This document shows positions 54,066-62,352 of a DNA stretch of 64,000 nt, piece after piece. The DNA lies in the NCBI GenBank assembly GCA_029448655.1, contig JACCLO010000038.1, positions 45,570 through 109,569 on the forward strand. Reading direction: 5' to 3'. Source of the stretch: Wolfiporia cocos (lineage: Eukaryota > Basidiomycota > Agaricomycetes > Polyporales > Phaeolaceae). The notes under the pieces are model-generated. The model was not told the DNA's origin, ran no database searches, and saw only the letters and a list, made by a program, of their open reading frames with translations. Position 1 is the first letter of the stretch. Every line of letters begins with the position of its first letter. Both the position numbers and the translations under genes were made by a program.

Positions 54066-54691
54066 AGTGATGTGCAGGCCCAGCCCAGCCCAAAAGCCCT
54101 GGCTTTGATGGCCCACCGCTTTTCAAAACCTCAGGCCGGGCCCTCACTGACAGCTCACAGCTTGGCCCAGCCTGGGCCAGGGCCAAGCTGGGGCCTACCA
54201 CTGCTAGGATAGTCATCACTATAGCCTTGAAAGTTTGAAATACACCATTTTCAATTGTTCCTTGATGAAAAGGAACATTGAGGCCTACAAATTATAGTGG
54301 TATTAAGTGTCAAAATAACCTTCCACCAGCATGGCATTCAGTAGTGCACCTGCCATATGGGGTATTGTATAGGTGCCCAATGGTGAGTGGCAGGCTTCAA
54401 CATTAAGGACATGACTTATTGGCTTTTTATGTAGTCTGAAATGAACAGCATATAATACTATAGTTTAGTTAAGCATACTACTATCCTGTACAATCTTATA
54501 TTGTAGTTGCCAGACATTGTAGCCATTAAGGTCACCAGGCTGGGGCTCAACAGCTCAGCCTGGCTCAGCCTGAGATACAAGCTGGGCCCTGGGCCATCTC
54601 AAGCCATGTTGTAAAGCCTAGCTCACCCCAGCCCAAGTAGGGCTTGGCCCAGCTTGGCTCTGGCCTCAAGCCAGGCCTGGCACATCACCTA
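54066..54691. mobile_element. Non-autonomous hAT-type element, copy 3 (diverged)
   Basis: About 626 bp with AGTGATGTGCAGGCCC at the left and GGCACATCACCTA at the right. The 8-bp TSD is ATTTGACT/GTTTGACT (one difference). It aligns end to end with copies 1 and 2 but is much more diverged. Excision joins an open plus-strand frame (LNLTDIDKIPSEWRLNATL). Confidence 0.85.
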
Positions 54692-54699
54692 GTTTGACT

Positions 54700-55672
54700 G
54701 ACATTGATAAGATACCTTCAGAGTGGCGATTGAATGCTACTCTGCTGTTGATATTATCAGCACTTATCTACAGAGATCAGATCCTTCCTTGATTGGCAAG
54801 TACCTCCAGCACTGCTCCAGCACTGGTAAGTCATCTCTGTCAGGAATTAGAACCAGTTGTAATCACTTCAAATCAGTTCACACCTCATACAGTTCAATCC
54901 AAAGACAAACCAGTTCTACCCAAATCCTATAACCACCCCACATTAATGTGTCACAAGAAATTGTGGCGTCATTTTCCCCATTTTTCCATGTTTTTATGCC
55001 AAAATGCTGGTTTTTAGCCGCTCGTAGGACAGCACGTGCATAGGTAGATAAATGCTTTATCTTATCTAGCTACATCACGGTCTTTCGTCATCACTAGGTA
55101 ACAACGTCACCTTGTATTGTAGCACATGACTTGACTGCACACAGACCACACCTTTAGGGCAAGGCAGTTAGGTAGTTAGGGAGTTGCTGCATGTATATAT
55201 ACTTGGTGACGTCTGAGGTACTCCTCAGACTTAGTATCTCAGCCTAGGGGGTGTGTCCCCTGGCAACCTCTCAAAACCCTCTGCTGCCTGGCTTGAGTGT
55301 AACAGCGAACTGCATTAGCAACAAGCCCGCTGCTCTCTCCTTGAGGGTGGGGGCCTCTTTCAATATTATTCTTGCTTCACTCTCTGCTCGCTAGTCTGGG
55401 GGCATTGTGGTACACTCATGGGTTGTGACCTCAGGCATTCGGTGAGGCATCTCAATAGATGCAGCCTCCTGTTCTCCCCTTACGAGGATGGGGGCCCTGT
55501 AGGGCGGATATATAGGATATATAGGGGTTCCCCCGCTTAGGCAGGTAGCATGGTGGTTACCGTGTCATATCACAACATCTCAGAAGCCCAAGAAACTGTT
55601 CTAATACTCCCAACAAAACAAAGCTACCACAAGGCAATATCTAAACATAAGGTTTATCAAATTCCTGATCTA
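54700..55672 (+). pseudogene. Hypothetical ORF interrupted by hAT copy 3 and LTR 54949-55567
   Basis: The plus-strand frame reads IPSEWRLNATLLLILSALIY, a stop, then LEPVVITSNQFTPHTVQSKD and PVLPKSYNHPTLM up to the LTR. It resumes after the LTR as YHNISEAQETVLILPTKQ until LTR 55673. Function unknown; may be part of an old retroelement gag. Confidence 0.35.
54949..55567 (+). mobile_element. Solo LTR, family W
   Basis: 619 bp, TGTCACAAG..CGTGTCA, related over its length to the LTR at 5955. U3 box ACACAGACC..TTTAGGGCAAG (about 55138), TATA GTATATATAC, hairpin 1 GTCTGAGG/CCTCAGAC (55211-55230), hairpin 2 GGGG/CCCC (55247-55260). The flanks TAATG and TATCA do not match, so no TSD. Confidence 0.8.
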
Positions 55673-56013
55673 TGTCACAGATCTGGGACATTCTACGAAT
55701 TTTTCTATATTTTTACCTATTTTTCTGGCATTTCTACGAGCTTATTTACACTTACACTTGTAACCGCCCATAGACACGTCCATGTACACAAACAACACAT
55801 ACATAACATGCATGTCCAAACTAGTTACTCAGCGGACTAGTTCTCCGAAGTCACACCCCTTAGTAATATCCCAATACCAGGCTATGTCACTAGGGATGAC
55901 ATGGAATACCGTGTGTATCATGCAATGGGGAATACCCCCCTAATATAACCCTATACTCCTGATGAGGAGGAGCAGGCTATGTCCTGCCTATAAGATGCAG
56001 GTCACCATGCATG
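55673..56013 (+). mobile_element. Family V LTR, possibly the 5' LTR of gypsy element 3
   Basis: Starts TGTCACAG and matches the minus-strand LTR ending at 39281. TATA AATATAACC (about 55932), hairpin 1 CTCCT/AGGAG (55956-55969), hairpin 2 GCAGG/CCTGC (55972-55987, loop CTATGT). Its right edge is obscured by the family X insertion. It has the same orientation as the gag and pol remains at 56971-59299. Confidence 0.55.
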
Positions 56014-56970
56014 TCATAAGTCTCAGTGGTCGAGTATGACACGGATAACTTATCACAAGACGCGCTGCGGACCCAATGCAACGTGCTTATGAGTGGCATA
56101 ATAGCCACTCCCCCAAAAGGGCTACGATAACAGCTCATGCTGCTATCGAGGGTCCAGCTATATCTGCAGTTCATATTCCCACGCTCGGCGCCTATTAGAC
56201 ACTCTATGGTGTAGGCCATGTATGCCGGCGCCACGTACGGGTAATGTACCCTAGTTATTGCTCCGTAACGTCTATGATATTATGCTTTCGCATTATCTGT
56301 GACATTACCCCCACTTCAAGGATTAACCGTCTCTGGTTAAGGAGATAACTTAGGCTGCATCAAGCCGCCCCCGGTACTAAGTATCACTTCTACTATGCTT
56401 TGTCATTGTGCCTGGTGAAGGGTACCCCCAATCCCTTATACCATTTGGCTTATGACGTGTGTGCCAACCTCTTGAAGGCCCGACTTACACCCTGGATTTT
56501 GGGTGCGGGTTAAGGCTATTTAATAGTAGTTTTTACCACGCAAGCTTTGACCAATCTTATCCCCTGATACCTTACGGTTATAGAGGGGCCCCATGATACA
56601 GGGGGTCACGTGGTGGGTACTTTTCCCTCAGCCGCCAGTGGTTCGGAAGCGCCCCAGGCAGTGGAAATATTTGCCACCACCCAGGTTCGAACCGGCGACC
56701 GGGTGAGCTGTTATTATATCACAAGACGCGCTGCGGACCCAATGCAACGTGCTTATGAGTGGCATAATAGCCACTCCCCCAAAAGGGCTACGATAACAGC
56801 TCATGCTGCTATCGAGGGTCCAGCTATATCTGCAGTTCATATTCCCACGCTCGGCGCCTATTAGACACTCTATGGTGTAGGCCATGTATGCCGGCGCCAC
56901 GTACGGGTAATGTACCCTAGTTATTGCTCCGTAACGTCTATGATATTATGCTTTCGCATTATCTGTGACA
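56014..56970 (-). mobile_element. Short family X element with two direct 254-bp repeats (TRIM-like)
   Basis: Two copies of a 254-bp family X segment (56051-56304 and 56717-56970) appear identical and lie in the same minus orientation, 666 bp apart. The left copy is preceded on the minus strand by the purine tract GAAGTGGGGGTAA, as expected of a 3' LTR. About 410 bp of internal sequence has no ORF. CATGCA occurs at both outer edges (56008-56013, 56971-56976) and may be the TSD. A GGTTCGAACC palindrome (about 56692) sits where a primer-binding site would be. The repeats do not agree at their left ends. Confidence 0.6.
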
Positions 56971-57362
56971 CATGCAAGAGCTGCGGCCGGAAGGACTGCA
57001 CAAACATGGAGGGGTGATGCAATTGGAGGGTGCCAGCATCCAAGGTGGACAATAAGGGGGCTCAGAAATCTACTAGCGGCAACCCCCCCACACCTCATGG
57101 CAAAGGTCACATGGTCCAGGTCACCACAACAGAGATGTGGATCCCAGATGACAGTGACAACTCCATGGGCAACTCCACCGCCCATTCATCCGTGCGCATC
57201 ACGGAGGTAGAGGAACCACTGGCCAGTACACCGGCTCCATCAACAGCCCCAATTGGTCAGCCACCGAATTGGGGCACTACCATTATCCCATGGCATTCAG
57301 TTGCCCAGAAAACTCCTGACCATCCAGCTAGCGAGTCGAATTTTCGCCTTCAGCACATGTGA
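56971..57362 (+). pseudogene. Gag C-terminal fragment of gypsy element 3
   Basis: The plus-strand frame shows CKSCGRKDCTNMEG, one TGA, then CNWRVPASKVDNK and a Thr/Pro/Ser-rich tail ending at 57362. The Cys cluster looks like a zinc knuckle with the His position changed. The upstream part is missing; sequence left of 56971 belongs to the family X element. Confidence 0.55.
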
Positions 57363-59299
57363 ATCCTTGCCTATGTGTGCTGTGTACTAGTATAGTTGCC
57401 TGTACTGCTGACCTGCTTGTAAAAAATTGTGAAAATTTATATCACTATTACAAGAATCATGCATGTGATAAGTCCCGATCTTTCCAGATCTGGGTTGACT
57501 TGTGGGTCTATGGTCAGAAAGTGCAAGGCTTGGCTTTAATCGATAGTGGAGCAACGTTATCAGTCATCAACTCAGACTTTGTTGACAAACATCGTCTAGT
57601 CACCCACGATAAGAAAGACCCTTTTTGGATTCATAATGCAGATGGATCATACAACAAAAATGGTCTCATCAATAAGTCAGTTAAAGGATTCATGCAACAT
57701 GGCGAGCACAAGGAAAAGGTATTCCTTACCATCATGAAAATCCACAACCACGACCTTATCCTAGGATATGACTGGTTAATTAAACATAACCCCACTATGG
57801 ACTGGAACTCTGGCAGTCTGGTATATCGATGTGGGTCTGCATGCCCAGAAGCCTCAGAATCGTCCCCTGATTCGGAAGAAGTTGCACCCGATGACGAAGA
57901 GGACAATAATAACATCAGCAACATTTGGGATTCTGCGCTAGACACGATTGGAGATGGAAACCCTGATGATCCATTTATCAAGTGGATCGGTACCCTGTCC
58001 AATGAGGAATTGGGACTCCTCATGGGAATGGTAGGAGAAATCCACCAGAACAGACCAGAAGCTGCAACCGAAAAATGGAAGCAGCTTGTGCCTAAGGAAT
58101 ATTGGGAATTCGGCCCAATGGTATTTTCGCAAAAAGCATCCGAAAGGATGCCAACACGTAAGCCATATGATCATGCCATCAATTTAATCGAAGGCACTCC
58201 ATTGCCAACACTGGCCAAACCATATTCCCTCTTGCCAAAGGAAGAAAATTCCCTCCGTGACTGGATCGCTGAAGAAAAGCGAAAAGGCTACATCTGAGAT
58301 TCAAGCTCCCCTATGGCCAGCCCAGTATTTTTCGTTGCCAAGAAAGATGGAACCTTGTGCATGGTAATCAATTACAGGAAGCTGAACGAAATAACTGTGG
58401 ATAACAAGTACCCTATACCCCAGATATCGGACCTTATCAACCAACTCTCAGGTGCATCGATCTTTACTAAGATCGACCTGAGATGGGGTTACAACAACGT
58501 CCGTATCAAGGAAGGTGATGAATGGAAAACAGCATTCATTACTAAACAGGGGTTGTACGAAGCCATGGTTATGTATTTCGGTTTCAAGAACGTGCCAGGG
58601 ACTTTCCAAGCAATGATGAACGACGTCCTAAAGGATTTCATTGCCACCGGAAAAGTCATAGTCTATCTGGACGACATACTGATCTTTGGCAACGACTTAG
58701 CGGAACACCGCAAAATCACCAAGGCAGTCCTGAAAAGGCTGCGGGACAATGATCTATATGCCAAACCCGAGAAATGCTTCTTTGAAAAAAGTAGCATCGA
58801 CTATTTGGGTATGATAATTTCTAAGGGCAGAGTCGAAATGGACCCCTCGAAACTATCAGGAGTATTAGATTGGCTGACCCCAACCAAGGTGAAGGAAGTT
58901 CAAGCCTTTTTAGGCTTTGCGAACTTCTATCGGCGGTTTATTCAGGACTTCTTGAAAATTGTGAAACCCCTGACAACACTCATGAAGAAGTCGGAGAAAT
59001 GGCATTGGGATGAAGCACAGGAAGAAGCTTTCCAAAAGCTCAAGGCGGCCTTTACAACTGCCCCCATCTTACATATTCCGGACAAAATTCAGAAATTCCG
59101 TATAGAAGCCAACACATCAGACTTTGCGACTGGAGCAGTCCTAACGCAATGGTCACCAGATAGTTGGAAATGGAATCCTTGCGCCTTCTATTCCACAGGC
59201 ATGACTGCCCCGGAACGGAACTACAAAATTTATGACAAAGAGATGCTAGCCATAATTCGAGCATTAGAAGAATGGCAACATTATCTCGAAGGTCACCCG
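57359..59299 (+). pseudogene. pol: Pol of gypsy element 3: protease and reverse transcriptase, truncated
   Basis: The frame overlaps the gag end. Protease LALIDSGATLSVI (about 57530) with LILGYDWL; then an acidic linker where element 2 has dUTPase; RT with FTKIDLRWGYNNVRI (about 58465) and YLDDILIF (about 58663); then the start of RNase H. One in-frame TGA (58295-58297) sits where Arg would fit (KGYI-x-DSSSPMASP), consistent with CGA to TGA. RNase H has N in ANTSDFATG where Asp is usual. The gene is cut at 59299/59300 by a minus-strand LTR; RNase H end and integrase are missing. Confidence 0.9.
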
Positions 59300-60393
59300 T
59301 GACACAGATGGCTCTGTGGGACTCACCAAGCCAGTATCCTGCGATGAACTAGGCGACTTAGGTGAGGAAGAGGTTATCAGACGCAGTAGGAGGTAGGAGG
59401 TTCTTCTACGGCGTACGCCGAGAAGAATAGAACTGAAGTTAAAGAGCGCTTGGCTCCTACTTATATACATTGTGTCGGGAGGGCACGTGCTACTAGCTAG
59501 CGGTTGCCTTACCGGGTTATGTGGCTTTGCCAAGTGGCGAAGCTTTATCTTATCTGATGTTTAGTTACTCTATCTAGAATGGCCGTGGAAGGCCCTAATG
59601 GCCGACCCAATCGTAATAGAGGGATTATGTCTTATCTGTGATACTAACGCGGGCGCAGCCCGGGTATAGGTGAAGCCGGTTGCCGGATACCTTGCGGCAT
59701 AATGGCGATTGGCCGTGCTTCGTTGGATGACCAAGGCGAGACGCCGAGGTCGTTATGCCATTGGACGGGTAGTACCGTGGCATGTGTTACAGCCCGGTCC
59801 GGATGGTTACCGGGGCATGTATTGGTCTTAGCCGTGAGGCGAGGACCGGTGTTTGGGCAGCGCCGTGATGGCAGAAGCCCGGGACTTGGAGAACGCCGAG
59901 TCCGTGAGATGGCCGAGAAGGCCGAGCCTATAGCGATATTGCCTTGATGCTAATATAGTGCTATTTGGCCGTGTTGCCATTATTATGCGAAGGCGTGGCG
60001 CGCCTGAGGTGCCATTGTGATCAAGGATCTTATGGCGGTGGGAAGCCGGGAAGGCCGACCCAATAGTACAAGGCCGCGAGGCACTGTTTGTACATGTGGA
60101 CATTATTATGCGAGCGTGCCGCGCTCGGCCTATCATTATGATCTACGATCTATGACGTGGCTGGTCTTGCTCTGACGGGCGAGACCTTTATGACGTAGCT
60201 GTAACTATGCTATTGGACCGGAAGGTGCCGTAGCGTTATGTATGCTGGTCATGTGGTGATAAGCCCAGTTAAGAGCTTGTCGTGGTGGCAATGGGAGTTA
60301 ACCCGTAGATAACTTGTAGTTAGACGTATAAATCCCAGGTAAATTGCTATAATCGTAGGAAAAATGCTGTAAGCCCCAGATAAATCTGTGACA
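59300..60393 (-). mobile_element. Family Y LTR, 3' LTR of a minus-strand element
   Basis: 1094 bp; the plus strand reads TGACACAG at the left and CTGTGACA at the right. The minus-strand start matches family Y. TATATAAG near 59458 is followed by a GAGC/GCTC hairpin and a long second hairpin around GGCG/CGCC (59397-59423). A purine tract adjoins it on the right (minus-strand upstream), so the element body lies to the right. Confidence 0.88.
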
Positions 60394-60412
60394 TTACCCC
60401 CGCTTTAGGTTT
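60394..60412 (-). other. Polypurine tract of the family Y element
   Basis: The minus strand reads AAAGCGGGGGTAA directly before TGTCACAG, like the tract at 1600. Confidence 0.7.
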
Positions 60413-60461
60413 CATCGTCCCTGATGAAACTATTCCTCATTGTGTACGTCCCAAGAGCGGT

Positions 60462-60676
60462 ATAACGCGTGATGACGAAGTGTCAAATGCCGTTATGGTG
60501 CTGCTTCAATTTGTCAATTGAACAGGGATAAATGGGAGTTTCAGGACTTGTGGTGGAACCTGAGCGTGGAAGGCGATTTTATTCCTTATAGTGATTTGTA
60601 ACGCGTGATAGCGAAGTGCTAAATGCCGTTACTAGCGATTATCAACGCGTGATGACCGAAAGGTCAAATGCCGTTG
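60462..60676. repeat. Three copies of a hairpin with conserved internal loop
   Basis: Copies at 60462-60496, 60598-60632 and 60643-60676. Outer stems ATAACG/CGTTAT, GTAACG/CGTTAC, CAACG/CGTTG; conserved strands CGTGA and AAATGC; inner stems TGAC/GTCA, TAGC/GCTA, TGACC/GGTCA; loops GAAGT, GAAGT, GAAA. A looser relative is at 61264-61288 (TGACA/TGTCA followed by ATGCCC). Confidence 0.75.
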
Positions 60677-60731
60677 TTAGGGAGATGTAGTCGTGTTACT
60701 AGAGTGTGCTGTCATTGTGCATGCGGATCCT

Positions 60732-62352
60732 AAGAGGAGGGACTCTCCTGTTATCGCTGAAGGTGTTCTAGTGCCTTTTCGCGACCTTGGTCGGATTATT
60801 GCTTTTGCTTATGACGTTACTCGTAGTAGAAGGCGATATGGAAATGGTCATCATATAGTGCCTTTGAATCTACTTGTAATCTGTATCTCCAATAGCTTGC
60901 CAAGCGTATTAGAGGGTGCATTGTGTCGTTGTACGTATTTCGGATAGCATTGTGCGATATTCCTTAGAGTGAGGGCTTCACTGTTAGCTCTGGAGATTTT
61001 CTAGTGTCTCTTCGAGCCCTTGGGCGGATATGTTGCTTATGCGTAGTACCCATTGAGTGTGACATAGCGGTGCTTTTTCGACGTCTATTGCCTAGCGGTG
61101 AATGGGATTGCAAGTTCCTTCGTTCGCGTGGCGGGTGTCTTAGGCTTTGTGCTTGTACAGGGGTAATCCTACTTTGTACGACTTATGCGGTTTGAACGGT
61201 TATTAAAGGGCGTCGCCTTATGAACGTTTATGAGGCGTCGCCTCCCTAGTATCGCAAGTACTAAGCGTGTGACATTTGTCAATGCCCATTTGTTACAGGG
61301 GTTGTGTCCCCTAGTTAGATTGCTTCTACGTAGCGATCTCTTCGGAGTCGTAAGTTCCGGAATGAAGCTGTGCCTTCGTTGTTGTATGCACTTATTTATT
61401 AACGAGTAGGCTTCTCGTGTAAAACCCCATAGTATAAGTACTAATCATTGTGCATTATGGTCAATGCTTATGATTGTATTCCCTGATACTGTAGTGTCGT
61501 TGCCGTAGTGAGGCCTTATTGGGTAACCGTGAGAACATACATCCTTGTCAGGAGTTGTCTCGTATAGGTGTATCCCGTAAGGGCTGAAGTCCCATGGTGG
61601 CGATGACGGTAGTTTCCAATGTGCTTGTATGTCGTTAAAGTCGTTCTTCGATTGAGTATGACATTGTAAGCGTGGGAACTGGGATGATCGTTGGGGAAGG
61701 GTATATTTCGCTATTGGATAGATAGCTACTATATTCCTATTACAGGGTTGTCGTCCATATACGAATAGGACAGTACGAGCATGAATGAGGGTAATCGGGC
61801 CTCTTAGTGCATGTCGTTTGTTGCTTTAATGACCGTAAGGTTCATTTGTAAGCGTGGGATAGTGGACTTGTTAAGGTCCTAGGTGCGAAATTAGGGTTTC
61901 CACCCCCTCTTTCACGTTTGATCTCCCGATCAAACCTATCCAGATGGTTTTGGTTTTTAAAGAGGTTAAACCGCCTCTATACCCAGATAAGGGTGGGTGG
62001 ATGTGGGCCGAAGGTATTCTTGACGTATATCCATATACGGCTGTATCCAGTGTAGTCGCTCGCATATGCGACCAGATTTTTATACTAAGGTTTCCAAGCC
62101 CTAGTTTGTCGGAATCGAAGGGTTTTCCAGGCCCATATTCGATGTAGTGACGAGATGTAATCCTTTCTTGACGTAAGGATACAGATCCGGATTTATTTAT
62201 TACGCGTCTCGACGGCGTAGGTTTCCGTAAACCAAGCAATTAAATGATAACCGATTGCCAAATCGGCTTGATTGAATTAATAAGGGGGACTCCCTTGTTA
62301 TCTCTGGAAGTTTTCGAGTGCTTCTTCGAGACCTTTTGCGGACGATCGCATT
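60732..62352. repeat. Three dispersed copies of a 70-bp unit
   Basis: Copies at about 60732-60803, 60965-61036 and 62281-62352 share GGGACTC..TGTTATC, CTCTGGAAG, TTCTAGTGCC and CTTCGAGACCTT-type words with scattered changes. On the minus strand all three can be read as Arg-rich peptides of the form RPRSRKGTRTP..IT, but no long frame contains them. Confidence 0.6.

Noticed and set aside
56680..56720. Possible tRNA gene around GGTTCGAACC (B-box like)
   Set aside because: The decamer is a palindrome, the T-stem is imperfect on either strand, and no acceptor or anticodon arms can be drawn; more likely a primer-site remnant or chance.
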